The notes: generated from the sequence alone by a model not told the origin. A DNA stretch of 64,000 nucleotides from Streptomyces sp. NBC_00704 (GCF_036226605.1 NZ_CP109000.1:930001-994000); one strand, 5' to 3'. Counted from the stretch's first letter, positions 1-8,633 are shown. Numbers and translations: made by a program.

Positions 1-665
1 CGCCACCCGGTGAGTAGTCCGGCGCCGGACTGTCCCTTCGGCGCGCGGGCCGGGGCAACGGGTGAGGGGGGTGTGCGCAGGGCGAGCATCGCGGCGAGAA
101 GTGAGAGCACCGTGATCACCGCGAGCATCGTCGGCGGCCCGGCGAGCAGGAGCAGTCCGGCGAGGGCGGGGCCGGCCAGGGTCGCGGTCTGGTCGATGCC
201 GAGCAGGGCCGCCTGGACGCGGTGGGCCCGCTTTCCTGCCCGTCGGCCGGCGGCGGCGCCCGCGGTCTCGGCCGCGATGTAACTGAACTCGGTGAGCACG
301 CCGGTCGTAGCCGCCAGCACCAACACCGTTGCGGTCGCCACGGTGCCGGACGGGTGGCAGTGGAGCAAGACCGCGCCGGCGGCGAGGGCCAGCGCGCGCC
401 CCAGGGAGGCAAGATGGAAGACGACTGCCGCCCCGCGCCGGTCGACGATGGATCCGGCCCACCCGAACGCCGCCAGCCGCGGGATCCACTCCAGGGCGAA
501 CGCGGCGCCCGTCAGCGCGGAGGAGCGCGTGGTGGCCAGGACCAGCAGCGGGATGCCGTAGGTGGACATCGCGAACGCGAGAGCGTCCGCCGTGCGCGGC
601 AGGTAGATGCTGCGCATCAGCCCGGCGGTGTGGCGTGCATTCCGGGGTGCAGCCGCTGTGCTCAC
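1..665 (-). CDS. MFS transporter, N-terminal part (runs off left edge)
   Basis: About 221 residues are present; the C-terminal part lies outside the window. Reading starts at a GTG that overlaps the stop of the upstream gene (GTGA), which indicates translational coupling. The protein shows alternating hydrophobic helices and a cytoplasmic loop with the basic signature IVDRRGAAVV, like the loop 2-3 motif of major facilitator transporters. It is probably an inner-membrane exporter co-regulated with the HxlR and winged-helix genes of the same operon. The substrate cannot be inferred. It is related in type to the decayed MFS gene at 26948-28251. Confidence 0.8.
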   Translation of the reverse strand, partial: MSTAAAPRNARHTAGLMRSIYLPRTADALAFAMSTYGIPLLVLATTRSSALTGAAFALEWIPRLAAFGWAGSIVDRRGAAVVFHLASLGRALALAAGAVLLHCHPSGTVATATVLVLAATTGVLTEFSYIAAETAGAAAGRRAGKRAHRVQAALLGIDQTATLAGPALAGLLLLAGPPTMLAVITVLSLLAAMLALRTPPSPVAPARAPKGQSGAGLLTGW

Positions 666-1183
666 GCGGCCGGCTCGGGCTCGGACACCTGGGTGATCTG
701 GGGGTTGCCGGCCAGCCACTGGATCAGGAGGGTGCGGGGACGGACAAGGTCCGCTTCGGCCTCGTCGCTGGGCAGCCGCGCGGCGGCGGCCCGCTGCGGC
801 AGGCCGTCGGCGCGCTCGGTCGCGAGCGAGGGCGCCAGGAGGTCGAGGACGTGGCGGACACGACTGCTGAACTCGCAAACCGGTGCCGGGTAGGCATGGC
901 GTCGAGCCCAGCGCGCAGCCGCGTCGTACAGGTCGGCCAACTCCGAACCCAACTCGGTGAGTTCCAGGCCGGCGCCGGGCGCGGTCCGGACGAGACCGTG
1001 GGCGCGGGCCGCTTCGGCAGCGCGGCGCAGTTGGTGCGAGGAGAGGTCGGGGAGGGTACCGGCCAGCCGTCGCGGCGGTATCGCCCCGTTGTCGTCGATC
1101 TCGGTGACCAGGCGGATCAAGGAACGCGAAGCCAGCAGCTCGACCGCGTTGCGTACTTCGGCAGAGGTGAAAAAGGTAGTCAT
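662..1183 (-). CDS. Winged-helix-like regulatory protein
   Basis: This 173-residue protein starts at an ATG behind a good GGGAGGTC ribosome site; a longer reading from 1261 has none. Residues 1-90 look like a winged-helix fold: a helix with LLASRSLIRLVTEID, then LPDLSSHQLRRAAEAARAHG, then a wing-like LVRTAPG stretch. The N-terminus resembles an extra HxlR-type half-domain. The middle gene of a three-gene operon, it overlaps both neighbours by 4 bases, so it probably acts with the upstream HxlR protein in controlling the MFS exporter. The exact family was not recognised. Confidence 0.65.
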   Translation of the reverse strand: MTTFFTSAEVRNAVELLASRSLIRLVTEIDDNGAIPPRRLAGTLPDLSSHQLRRAAEAARAHGLVRTAPGAGLELTELGSELADLYDAAARWARRHAYPAPVCEFSSRVRHVLDLLAPSLATERADGLPQRAAAARLPSDEAEADLVRPRTLLIQWLAGNPQITQVSEPEPAA

Positions 1184-2022
1184 CGGCGCGGACCTCCCGC
1201 CGGGATGGCTGCCTTCGGCCGGGCGGCCGTGGCATGGGAGAAGAGATCGCGGTTGTGCCACGCCGGAGAGGACTCACCCGTCCGGGCCTGCGGGAGGGTT
1301 ACGGGGGCCGGCCGGGACTGGCTGCTGACCCACGGCCTCGGCGCGAGCTTCGCCTGCGGATGCCCCCAGACCGGGTGCTGGGCCGCCTGGTTGAGGGGCT
1401 GTCCGGCACACCATGCGGACAGGGCGCCGAGAACGGGGCTCAGACCGTCGCCCGCCGCGGACAGCCGGTAGGGCAGGCCGAGGCCCTCGGTGTCGACCAG
1501 GCCGTCGGCGACGAGCTGTCGCAGCGGCGGGTACACGTTGGTCCAGTCGCTGCTGGGCATCACGATCCGGGCCAGGGCCCGCCCGCTGACCTCCTCGCGG
1601 GACTTCAGCACCCACAGGATGGCGGCGGCGTGCCGCCGGGTGAGCAGGGTGAGGCTGTCCTCGATCTGCTCGATCGCGGGCAGCGGGCGGTCCGCCTTCT
1701 CCAGATGCTCCTCGGCCCAGGTGACGATCACCGGCAGGACCGGCAGCAGGGCGACCCCACGCTCGGTGTGGCCGTAGGTCACATGCCGTGCGGTGTGTTC
1801 GGTGCGCTCGACGAGCCCGGCGTCGCACAGCGACTTGAGCTTGGGATGGAGCTGGCCGTTCTGCAACCAGGACACCTTGGCCGCCAGCTCGCTATAACGC
1901 TGTGGCGGGCCGGAGAGTGCCAGCAGGATCCTCACGTTCCAGCGCGGGGTGATCATAGCGAGGGCCTCGGTGACCCGGGCGATGTCGGCATCGGTGTCGG
2001 GAGGCAGCGCGGTGATGGCCAA
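1180..2022 (-). CDS. Tandem HxlR-family transcriptional regulator
   Basis: A 280-residue protein with two HxlR winged-helix units. The first (about 20-105) contains ITPRWNVRILLALSGPPQRY, then a recognition helix followed by LKSLCDAGLVERT. The second (about 125-205) contains RRHAAAILWVLKSREE and a parallel recognition/wing segment. HxlR proteins are small DNA-binding regulators, usually with one domain, so the duplication is less common. The start is TTG at 2022, behind AGGAGT followed by a complementary TCCTCC tract, a start architecture repeated across this window. It heads the operon leading to the MFS exporter. The C-terminal 60 residues are low complexity. Confidence 0.85.
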   Translation of the reverse strand: MAITALPPDTDADIARVTEALAMITPRWNVRILLALSGPPQRYSELAAKVSWLQNGQLHPKLKSLCDAGLVERTEHTARHVTYGHTERGVALLPVLPVIVTWAEEHLEKADRPLPAIEQIEDSLTLLTRRHAAAILWVLKSREEVSGRALARIVMPSSDWTNVYPPLRQLVADGLVDTEGLGLPYRLSAAGDGLSPVLGALSAWCAGQPLNQAAQHPVWGHPQAKLAPRPWVSSQSRPAPVTLPQARTGESSPAWHNRDLFSHATAARPKAAIPAGGPRR

Positions 2023-2064
2023 GGGGAGGAACTCCTGGGTGAGTAAAGGGGAATTGCCAGCGGA

Positions 2065-2520
2065 TCAGCGGCTGTGTGCGGTGCTCTGGGCCGGAAGTGG
2101 TGGAGCCGGAACGGGTGGCGAGGGAGTCGGCGGGGTCGGGGCTGGGGCCGGGACGCGGGCCAGGCTCTGCAGAACGGCGGCGACCGACTTGGCCTGGACG
2201 TCGCGGACTGCGACGGCTTCGGCGAGCTGGCGGGAGCCATCGAGGAGATGGGAGACCTCGTGTCGGCCGATCTGCCGCTCGGGGTGGATGAGCCGGGCGA
2301 GGTGGTCGCGGTGGAAGTCGATGCTCCGCTCGGCGAGGGCGAGGTCGTGGTGCATGCCGAGCAGGGCGGAGAGCATGCCGGGCGGCTGGTCCTGGGCGTG
2401 GGCTTCGAGGTCGGCGAGCGGCGCGCCGTAGAGGTCCTCGATCCGTCCGGCTATCTCGGTGGACGTGAGGTGAGACAAGCGGGGGCTTTCACGGTCGGCG
2501 GGCCCGGGCCGCCCTGGCAC
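2065..2520 (-). CDS. Hypothetical helical protein with proline-rich tail
   Basis: 151 residues, family not recognised. The body (about 20-110) is predicted helical and rich in Leu, Ala, His and Asp. The last 35 residues are a Pro/Ala tail, which is common to many proteins of this element. GTG at 2520 is used, but a TTG at residue 15 is also possible. It overlaps the end of the upstream gene by 32 bases, so the two are probably cotranscribed. Confidence 0.5.
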   Translation of the reverse strand: MPGRPGPADRESPRLSHLTSTEIAGRIEDLYGAPLADLEAHAQDQPPGMLSALLGMHHDLALAERSIDFHRDHLARLIHPERQIGRHEVSHLLDGSRQLAEAVAVRDVQAKSVAAVLQSLARVPAPAPTPPTPSPPVPAPPLPAQSTAHSR

Positions 2521-2908
2521 GCTGAAGTGCCGGGGCGGCGGACGGGGGTAGGGCTGCGGTGACCCTGAGTTGTGCCGTGCGGATGGGACGGGCCCGCTGG
2601 TCGGGTGGAGGCATGGTGCGCAGCAGCTCGCCGAGGGCGGCGCGGTAGCCGTTGCGGGCGTCCAGCGCCGCCTCCAGCCACTGCGCGTCGAAGCGGAGCT
2701 TGTCGGCCGACAGCTCGCCCATGTCGCGGTCCGGATCCATGTCCGCGCACACGCGGTCGCGGACGCGGGCGACCTGCTCCTCGGTCAGAGCCAGAAAGGA
2801 ACGCAGTTCCAGGGCACGGGCGAGGGCGGGAGAGGCATCGTGGCCCACTGCCGCCTCGTACAGCTTCGAAACGGGGCTCCCGAAGACTTTCTCCAGGTCG
2901 CCGTCCAT
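2489..2908 (-). CDS. Hypothetical helical protein
   Basis: 139 residues starting at MDGDLEKVFGSPVSK, with GGAGG upstream. A much longer reading to 3262 exists but is Arg/Pro-rich shadow sequence of the neighbouring gene. The protein is predicted all-helical and charged, without recognised motifs, signal peptide or membrane segment. It sits in a row of similar small minus-strand accessory genes. Confidence 0.5.
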   Translation of the reverse strand: MDGDLEKVFGSPVSKLYEAAVGHDASPALARALELRSFLALTEEQVARVRDRVCADMDPDRDMGELSADKLRFDAQWLEAALDARNGYRAALGELLRTMPPPDQRARPIRTAQLRVTAALPPSAAPALQRARAARARRP

Positions 2909-2928
2909 CGTGCTGGACTTGACCCTCC

Positions 2929-3411
2929 TCAACGGACGGGCCTTCCTGTCCGCCCCGCCGACGCCGGCGCGGGTGTACCCGCGGGTCGGTGGGGAGCGCT
3001 GGTCTGCACCGCGGGCCCGGTTCGGGGGCGAAGGCGGGCGAGCCGTTCGGCGGCGAGGTCCTTCTTGCCCGGAGCGTCCGGGTCGAGGAGCCACCGCACG
3101 ACCAGGGCCCGGCCGTCGCGTGCGGTGACAGCCGCGTTCACGCTGTGGGCAAGGCCCATCGTCGGGTCGTCGACCTCGCTGGGCTGGGTTTCCAGCGCGG
3201 CGAGGAGGTCGTCCTCCGCGCGCTCGAGCAGGGACTGGGCCTCGACGAGAAGGCCGTGCCACTTGACGACGTCGGTGGCGTCAGGGTTCACGGTCGGCGC
3301 GGCGGCGACCGCGGCCTTCAACTGGTCCATGTCCATGGCGAAGCGCGCTTCGATCCGTTCGGTGAGCACGCCCACGACATCCTCAGCCTCATCGGATATG
3401 CCGTCGGACAA
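2929..3411 (-). CDS. Hypothetical helical accessory protein
   Basis: 160 residues, TTG start behind AAAAGGAG; the spacer TTTCTCTTT is complementary to the ribosome site. The N-terminal 115 residues are predicted amphipathic helices (for example VVKWHGLLVEAQSLLERAED) and the C-terminus is Arg/Pro-rich. No family was recognised. It is the first of three tandem genes of similar character (2065-3411). Confidence 0.55.
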   Translation of the reverse strand: MSDGISDEAEDVVGVLTERIEARFAMDMDQLKAAVAAAPTVNPDATDVVKWHGLLVEAQSLLERAEDDLLAALETQPSEVDDPTMGLAHSVNAAVTARDGRALVVRWLLDPDAPGKKDLAAERLARLRPRTGPAVQTSAPHRPAGTPAPASAGRTGRPVR

Positions 3412-3512
3412 AAGAGAAACTCCTTTTCTAGAAAGACCGGTGCCTGGGGGGAATGCGAGGGGGCGGCCGTACCCGGCGGCTCAGCCGCTTACGGGCACCT
3501 GCTGAATACCTG

Positions 3513-3860
3513 TCAGTCCAGGCACATACGGGTATCGCGGTAGACGTAGGTTCCGGACACCCAGCCCTTGACGCCGGTCGACCTGTCCGTGATGTAGAGC
3601 CAGTTGCCGCTCTTCTTGTGCACGGTGAACTTGTGGCTCTTGTAAAGCACGCCGAGCGCGGTGGACTTCGTGGTGGCCTTGGACCGGATGGTCACAGCCG
3701 ACGCGTGGACCTTGTACGGCAGCGGCGGCAGGGACGAACAGCTGCTCGCGGGGGCCGCAGATACCGCGGCGGGTGCCGCACTGGCGGTGGTGGCGCAGAG
3801 CACCGGCAGGGCGAGCGTGCCGAGCATCGCCGCGGATATGGCAATTCGTGTGGAGCGCAT
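3513..3860 (-). CDS. Secreted SH3-like protein
   Basis: 115 residues. A Sec signal peptide spans about residues 1-30 (MRSTRIAIS, a hydrophobic core, then an AlaSerAla-type cleavage site). The mature part is one bacterial SH3-like unit: HASAVTIRSKATTKSTALG, the phrase LYKSHKFTVHKK, then GVKGWVSGTYVY, ending in a single Cys. Such domains bind cell-wall peptides, so the product is probably exported and wall-associated. Start ATG at 3860 has GGAGG ten bases upstream. A second secreted SH3-like protein is encoded in the conjugation block (10122-10490). Confidence 0.75.
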   Translation of the reverse strand: MRSTRIAISAAMLGTLALPVLCATTASAAPAAVSAAPASSCSSLPPLPYKVHASAVTIRSKATTKSTALGVLYKSHKFTVHKKSGNWLYITDRSTGVKGWVSGTYVYRDTRMCLD

Positions 3861-3946
3861 GCGGAAGAAACCTCCGTGAAGGCATAGGGATTGCGTGGAA
3901 TGGCGCCGCGGGAGTTGTCCCGGCGGCTGTATAAGAGTCCGGAGAA

Positions 3947-3990
3947 TCGCCGGTTTGGCTAACCGGCGATCGTCGGCTATGTTGCGCCGC
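3947..3990 (-). repeat. Conserved hairpin element, copy A
   Basis: Read on the minus strand this contains GCAACATAGCC followed about 7 bases later by the near-perfect stem CGCCGGTTAGCCAAACCGGCG. The same arrangement occurs at 28763-28815 and 42341-42390. The flanking AACATA is conserved, so the element is more than a plain terminator stem. It lies downstream of the 4009-4755 gene and upstream of the SH3-like gene. Confidence 0.7.
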
Positions 3991-4008
3991 CAGCGTCGGC
4001 TTTGGCGC

Positions 4009-4755
4009 TCAGCGCGAGCGGCCGGGCGGGCGTGGAGCAGGGGCCTTCGGCAGGACGGCCGGGCGGCTGGCTGCGGCTGCCGGGCGGACCGGCGGCAGGG
4101 GGCCGGCCTCGCCGGTAAGCCGGTCGTCGCACCACTGCAGGGCTTCGCCCACGGTGTCGAAGCCGCCCTCGCGCAGGGTGTGCGTCCACGCGTCGGTGTC
4201 GACCTCCTCGACCACGACGCGGAACGGGCTGGGGGCTCGCTCGTCCAGGGCGCGCAGTGCCACGACGGTGACCATGTCGTCCGGGTCGTCGCGGGTGTAG
4301 GAGTAGCCCATGGCGTAGTGGTCGCCGTCGCCCGCAAGGCGTCGCTCCAGCGCACGAGTCGCCTCGTCTGCCGGCGGTGGCCCCAGCTCGGGGTCGAGGC
4401 CGATGGCGTCCTGCGGGCAGCCGCGGTGGACGAGCCAGGACTGCGCCATCGCGGGCAGCGGCACGCCGGCCTGCTCGAAGGTGAACGTCCGCTTCTCTCG
4501 GTCCCGTTGCAGATGCACGGCGAGCAGCTGCGGCATACCAGAGTGTCCCCAGGTGGCGGTGCGGTCGAAGAGGACGTAGTAGCTGTGCGCGCCGTTGGGA
4601 GTGTGGTGTGCGGCGAGGGGGACGAGCATGTCCTCGTGGACGGCGACCTGGCGGTAGAAGTCGAGGTACATCTCCTCGTCGGCATCGAAGTCGTCCAGCT
4701 CGAAGTCGACTTGGGGGATGGGCTTCCGGGCCGGCGCCGGTTCGGTAGGGGGCAA
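4009..4755 (-). CDS. Hypothetical acidic protein
   Basis: 248 residues, family not recognised. The probable start is the second of two adjacent TTG codons, behind AAAGGCCC; the ORF is open much further upstream, but that part is shadow sequence of the preceding gene. The central region has mixed alpha/beta character with YYVLFDRTATWGHSGMPQLL and a later VTVVALRALDERAP strand. A short C-terminal helical segment contains GEALQWCDDRLTGE. It is the last gene of the 4009-6616 operon and is followed by conserved hairpin copy A. Confidence 0.55.
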   Translation of the reverse strand: MPPTEPAPARKPIPQVDFELDDFDADEEMYLDFYRQVAVHEDMLVPLAAHHTPNGAHSYYVLFDRTATWGHSGMPQLLAVHLQRDREKRTFTFEQAGVPLPAMAQSWLVHRGCPQDAIGLDPELGPPPADEATRALERRLAGDGDHYAMGYSYTRDDPDDMVTVVALRALDERAPSPFRVVVEEVDTDAWTHTLREGGFDTVGEALQWCDDRLTGEAGPLPPVRPAAAASRPAVLPKAPAPRPPGRSR

Positions 4756-4775
4756 CAAGGGCCTTTCGGTGGAGT

Positions 4776-5474
4776 TCAGCGCCGCTGCACCGGGGTGGAC
4801 GGCGATGTGCCGGGGCGAGCCGGGAGCGTGGGTGTCCGTGTCGTGGGGGTCCGCCGGGCGGCGAACAGCGCGGCGCGTCCGGCGTCGGTGAGTGCGACCG
4901 GCTGGCCGGCGTGCACGGGGTGGTCGGTATCCCTCACGACCAGGCCGGCGTCCTCCAGTCGCTGCAGCTTGGCGTGTGGGATGCGGGTGCCGGAGGCGGC
5001 GGTGACGGATATCCGGCCGGTCAGCAGGTGTTCGTAGAGCTTGGCGCCACTGGCGATGGCGAGCAGCGCGGCCTGGTCGTCCGTCGAGAGCTGCTGCGCG
5101 CCGGGCGCCGGGGCCGCTGCGGCGGCCTCGATGGGCTCCAGGGCGGCGAGTACCTTCTCGGCGGCGGCGTTCCGCGCTTCGGCGGCCTTCTCCAGCTGGT
5201 CCACGGTGCGGTCGAGGCGCGTGAACAGGGCGTCGTTGACGTCGAACTCGCCGCTGGAAAGGCAGTGGAGGAGGCGGAGGTAGAAGGTGACGCCGGTCTG
5301 GGTCTTGGCTAGCTCGCGGTGCTGGTCGACCAGGTGGGAGTGTGGCTCGTCGAGGATGCCGCGGTCGCGGTAGGCCCACAGGGTGTCGATGTCGTGGCCT
5401 GTGGCGGCTTCGAGGCGGTGGTCGAGCGGGGAGACCGCACGCCGGGCTGGTGTCGGCGCGGGTTCAGGGGGCAT
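4776..5474 (-). CDS. Hypothetical protein with winged-helix-like C-domain
   Basis: 232 residues. Residues 20-120 are predicted helical, including a coiled-coil-like stretch (LFTRLDRTVDQLEKAAEARN). Residues 130-200 look like a MarR-type winged helix: IASGAKLYEHLLTG, IPHAKLQRLEDAGLVVR, then a wing ending in VALTDAGRAAL. It follows the RelE-like gene in the same operon, so it might regulate the operon or serve as a partner protein; this is inference. Confidence 0.55.
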   Translation of the reverse strand: MPPEPAPTPARRAVSPLDHRLEAATGHDIDTLWAYRDRGILDEPHSHLVDQHRELAKTQTGVTFYLRLLHCLSSGEFDVNDALFTRLDRTVDQLEKAAEARNAAAEKVLAALEPIEAAAAAPAPGAQQLSTDDQAALLAIASGAKLYEHLLTGRISVTAASGTRIPHAKLQRLEDAGLVVRDTDHPVHAGQPVALTDAGRAALFAARRTPTTRTPTLPARPGTSPSTPVQRR

Positions 5475-5492
5475 AGGCGAGGTTCCGTGCGT

Positions 5493-5978
5493 TCAGCGGG
5501 TGTGGTGGTGTGCGGGGTTGTGTGCGGGACGGGGCAGACCCGGCATTGCGGTGGGCGGTGGACCGGGCCGGGGCGCGGGAGTGTGGGTGGTCAGCTGCGG
5601 GGAGCAGGAGCGTGCCGCGTGGGTGCGGGCGCTCAGCGGGCGGCGGGTCATCCCCAGGCGGCGGCCGACCTCGTCGTAGACGTCGTTGCCCGCGCGCGGC
5701 CGGATAGCGACGACGTGGATCTCCTTCGGGTGCGCGGACTCCGCGGGCGCCGGGCGGACGCCGTAGACGACGCGCCAGTCCTTGCGCGAGTCCACGAACA
5801 ACTTGCGGTAGCCCTCCAGGTCACCGTCGAGGCGCAGTCCGAAGCGCTGTGCGTTCACGACTTCCTGCAGGTAGGCGAGGGTGAGGTCGCGGATATCGCT
5901 GGGGGCTTGGAGGAGATCGGTCAGCGCGCGGGGGTCGAAGCTCAGTCCGAAGGCGGGCTGTCCCTGTCCCGCGGTCAT
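5493..5978 (-). CDS. RelE/ParE-like protein
   Basis: 161 residues starting at MTAGQGQPAFGLSF; the ATG overlaps the stop of the DUF4913 gene (ATGA). Residues 10-105 have the pattern of the RelE/ParE fold: two N-terminal helices, then GDLEGYRKLFVDSRKDWRVV, a strand containing IHVVAIRPRAG, and the closing helix DVYDEVGRRLG. RelE proteins are ribosome-dependent mRNA nucleases and ParE proteins target gyrase; the critical residues are not clear enough to choose. The C-terminal 50 residues are a proline-rich extension. No classical antitoxin is adjacent; the winged-helix protein downstream is a candidate. Confidence 0.65.
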   Translation of the reverse strand: MTAGQGQPAFGLSFDPRALTDLLQAPSDIRDLTLAYLQEVVNAQRFGLRLDGDLEGYRKLFVDSRKDWRVVYGVRPAPAESAHPKEIHVVAIRPRAGNDVYDEVGRRLGMTRRPLSARTHAARSCSPQLTTHTPAPRPGPPPTAMPGLPRPAHNPAHHHTR

Positions 5979-6616
5979 GACGTCGGCTCTGCAGGCCCGT
6001 CGGCTTCCGCCGTGGACGCCGTCTCCGTGCGCGCGGACGGCGGCGGGCCGGGCAGAAGGCGGTGCGCGGGCCGGTCGGGAGAGGTCATGCAGGCCGACAG
6101 CGGACCGCCCGGTGCGCGGACGGCCGCAAGGGCGTGGGTGAGGAAGTCCCGGTGCCACACGAACAGGCCGCTCAATCCGGCTTCGGGGTCCTTGTGTTGC
6201 TGGTAGGCGAGCCACAGGGCGTGGAGCCAGGCCACGACGTCGTCGTGCTCCTGCCACTGCAGGCACCAGGGCGCTGCGGTGGTGACCTCCGGCCCGTACA
6301 CCGGGAGGAAGAAGTCGTCGATCCAGTCCGACAAGGCGTCGAGTTCGTCTTCGCGTTCCTCCCCGTCGAGTTCCAGGATCGGGCGGGGCTCCGGCGGAGC
6401 GGCGGCAGGCGGCCCGCCGAGCCCCGGCATGCCGAACGCGGCGAACGGCGATCCGCTCGGCTCCGGGGCGGACGCGAGGTGGTCGAGTTGCTGCGCCTGT
6501 TGCGCCGACTGCTCCATGAGCCGTCGGACGCTCGCCTCGATTCCTTCCAGCTGTGGATCGGGAATGCGTACCGGCTCCAACTCCCCATCGTCAGGGGGTT
6601 TTATGGGTTCGGGCAT
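5975..6616 (-). CDS. DUF4913-like protein of conjugative elements
   Basis: 213 residues from MPEPIKPPDDGE, with GGAGG upstream. Residues 20-50 are a helical stretch (IEASVRRLMEQSAQQAQQL). Residues 85-175 match the DUF4913 pattern: ALSDWIDDFFLPVYG, a conserved WCLQWQEHDDVVAWLHALW, then WHRDFLTHALAAVRAPGGP. Members are common in actinobacterial plasmids and integrative elements, usually near transfer genes; the function is unknown. It is the first gene of the 4009-6616 operon. Confidence 0.75.
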   Translation of the reverse strand: MPEPIKPPDDGELEPVRIPDPQLEGIEASVRRLMEQSAQQAQQLDHLASAPEPSGSPFAAFGMPGLGGPPAAAPPEPRPILELDGEEREDELDALSDWIDDFFLPVYGPEVTTAAPWCLQWQEHDDVVAWLHALWLAYQQHKDPEAGLSGLFVWHRDFLTHALAAVRAPGGPLSACMTSPDRPAHRLLPGPPPSARTETASTAEADGPAEPTS

Positions 6617-6758
6617 GAAGAAGTTGGGCCTCCTACGAGACGCGGAATGTAAGGAAGACGGAAGCGGCAATGCTCGGACCGCCGACGGGTGACAAGTCCA
6701 CTTTCGCCGGATTGCCGACTAGGGCGCCGGTCGCCTTGACGGGAAGCGCGCTCGCGGC

Positions 6759-7514
6759 TCAGGCGGTGAGAACCACGTCGTCTTGCGTGCGGGTCTCGCG
6801 GATCGTCTCGGTGAGCCGGTCAGCCGCGATCGCCGCGTAGTGCTCGGTCTTCTCCACGCCGATGAAGTCCCTGCCTTCCAGCAGAGCGGCCACCCCCGTG
6901 GAGCCGGAGCCGGCACAGAAGTCGAGCACCGTACCGCCCTCAGGACTGATCTTGACCAGCTCGCGCATCACCTCGACGGGCTTCTGCGTGATGTGCTGAC
7001 GCTTCGCCCCCGAGGGCTGCGAGGCCGAGTACAGACCGGGCAGATAGACGGGGTTCCGGGAGCCGTCGATCGCCCCCTTGCTGGCCCAGACGATGAATTC
7101 ACAGTTCTGGGTGAACCGGCCCTTCTGGGGCCTGGCCTGCGGCTTGTGCCAGGCCAGTACCCCGCGCCACAGCCACCCTGCCGCCTGGATCGCATCCGTC
7201 GTGATCGGGAGTTGACGCCAGTCGGTGAACAGCAGAGCGGTCCCGCCGGTCTTGGTGAGGCGGTGGGCTTCGGTCATGATCTGCGTCAGCCAGAACCCGT
7301 AGCTGCGCTGGTCCATGTTCTCGCCGGTGAAGTCCGGCAGGGTGTGCTGGGCGTCGGCGGAAGTGTACTTCTGCTTCGCGGAGCGGGTGGTGCGCTCCTT
7401 CGCGGTCCTACCGCCCGAGTTGTACGGCGGATCGGTAATGACGGAGTCGACGCAGCCGTCCGGAAGGCCGGCGAGAACATTGAGGGCGTCGCCCTGGTGC
7501 AGGGAAAAAGGCAA
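6759..7514 (-). CDS. Orphan DNA methyltransferase (N4-cytosine/N6-adenine, beta class)
   Basis: 251 residues. The catalytic motif DPPY (VITDPPYNSGG, about residue 28) comes before the AdoMet-binding motif (VLDFCAGSGSTGVAALLEG, about 205), the beta-class order. The conserved KPVEVM phrase (TQKPVEVMRELVKIS) precedes motif I. Start TTG at 7514 has AGGGG upstream; the ORF is open to 7709, but that part is not protein-like. No restriction enzyme gene is nearby, so it is an orphan modification enzyme, plausibly protecting the element from host restriction during transfer. Target specificity cannot be read from the sequence. Confidence 0.9.
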   Translation of the reverse strand: MPFSLHQGDALNVLAGLPDGCVDSVITDPPYNSGGRTAKERTTRSAKQKYTSADAQHTLPDFTGENMDQRSYGFWLTQIMTEAHRLTKTGGTALLFTDWRQLPITTDAIQAAGWLWRGVLAWHKPQARPQKGRFTQNCEFIVWASKGAIDGSRNPVYLPGLYSASQPSGAKRQHITQKPVEVMRELVKISPEGGTVLDFCAGSGSTGVAALLEGRDFIGVEKTEHYAAIAADRLTETIRETRTQDDVVLTA

Positions 7515-7667
7515 AGAGGAACCCCTATTCGGTGCGGAGTCGCGGAGAGAACTCACCGCCTCGCACAGAAATCCTCGCGGGCCGGAAGTGGGCATGCAGA
7601 AGCCCAGGGCCACAGACCGAGGAAGGCGAGGGGGGAGTCCAAAAACTGTAGAGGCGAAAACGCCGAC

Positions 7668-7724
7668 GACCAAAAAGCTGGCGTGAGGTGCCGGATTCCG
7701 ATACCTCACGCCAGCTTTTTGGTC
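7668..7724. terminator. Perfect 22-bp inverted repeat, bidirectional terminator
   Basis: Arms 7668-7689 and 7703-7724 are perfectly complementary over 22 bp with a 13-base loop. Each arm carries an A/T run at its outer end, so transcripts from either side would end in a hairpin plus U-run. It lies between the IS5-type transposase (minus) and the methyltransferase (minus), stopping read-through from the insertion sequence. Confidence 0.8.
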
Positions 7725-7742
7725 AACCGCCGATCTGGGCCT

Positions 7743-8633
7743 ACTGAACCTTTTCAGCGTTGCCTCTCCAGGGTGAGGACGGCTTTGGCGATGACGGTCA
7801 TGCGGTTGGGGCTGATGCGGGATCTGCGGAAGATCTGCCAGGACTTGAGCCGGGCCATGCCGCGTTCGACGGGTGCCCTGGCGGCGGAGAGGGCCCGGTT
7901 CCTGGTCCGGTCGGTGAAGGTGAGTTCACCGTGGGGCGGGCGGCGCTTGGCGGTGGTGACCCAGTCACCGGCGCCGATGTAGGCCATGTCGGCGAGGACC
8001 GGGACGCCCTGCCGCTCGCAGATCCGGAGGATCTTGTGGGTGCGGGCGGCGGTCAGGTCGTGGGTCCGGCCCGGCAGCGCTGGGGACAGCCACAGGATCT
8101 CGCCGGCCGGATCGGTGACGACCTGCACGTTCACCCCGTGCCGTTTGTGTTTCGCCGAGTAGTCGGCCCGGCCGTCGCCGACGCGGTCGCACTCGGCGAG
8201 CGTGCCGTCCAGGAGGGCGAAGTCCGGGTCGTGCTCGCGCAGCGTCTTCAGCAGGCCCGGTGCCTGCTCGGCGAGCAAGCCGGTGACGGAGGTGATGTAG
8301 GCGTGGGCGGTGCCGACGGATATCCCGAAGGCCGCGGCGATGCGGGCGAGGGTGTCATGCCGGCGCAGGTACACGAGTGCGACGAGCGCACGGCGGTGCG
8401 GCGGGAGTTTGCACCGCCGGTCACCCTCGCGGGTGACGATGAGCATCGTGACCCACTCGACCAGGGCGTGAGGCAGGTCGAGTGCGGCAGGATACGGAAC
8501 CAACAGGGCTCCTGTGCTGCTGAGTTGAGACGTTGAACACCTCTCTCAACGGCACGGGAGCCCTGTCCGTTGCGCACCCCGACCTTCACACCGCTCCGTC
8601 ACCCGATCGGTGGCCACACTGAAAACGCTCACT
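7743..8633 (-). mobile_element. IS5-type insertion sequence
   Basis: An element of about 0.9 kb containing one transposase ORF. Imperfect terminal inverted repeats are visible: 7746-7764 against the complement of 8612-8630, with 15 of 19 matching including a central TTTTCAG core. The exact ends and the target duplication could not be fixed. Confidence 0.6.
7754..8503 (-). CDS. IS5-family DDE transposase
   Basis: 249 residues, intact. The N-terminal helix-turn-helix (about 35-80) has [19 protein letters not shown]. The DDE core has the first Asp in [13 protein letters not shown], the [14 protein letters not shown] signature, the second Asp in [13 protein letters not shown], and a Glu in the terminal helix of the catalytic core ([13 protein letters not shown]). 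This matches the DDE_Tnp_4 / IS5-subgroup pattern of Streptomyces elements. The 44553-45317 transposase is a distant relative of the same type. Confidence 0.9.
   Translation of the reverse strand: MVPYPAALDLPHALVEWVTMLIVTREGDRRCKLPPHRRALVALVYLRRHDTLARIAAAFGISVGTAHAYITSVTGLLAEQAPGLLKTLREHDPDFALLDGTLAECDRVGDGRADYSAKHKRHGVNVQVVTDPAGEILWLSPALPGRTHDLTAARTHKILRICERQGVPVLADMAYIGAGDWVTTAKRRPPHGELTFTDRTRNRALSAARAPVERGMARLKSWQIFRRSRISPNRMTVIAKAVLTLERQR

Noticed and set aside
2489..3262. A 257-codon reading of the second accessory gene
   Set aside because: The first 118 codons are Arg/Pro-rich and lie opposite or within another frame of the 2929-3411 gene; the internal ATG at 2908 with GGAGG is the credible start.
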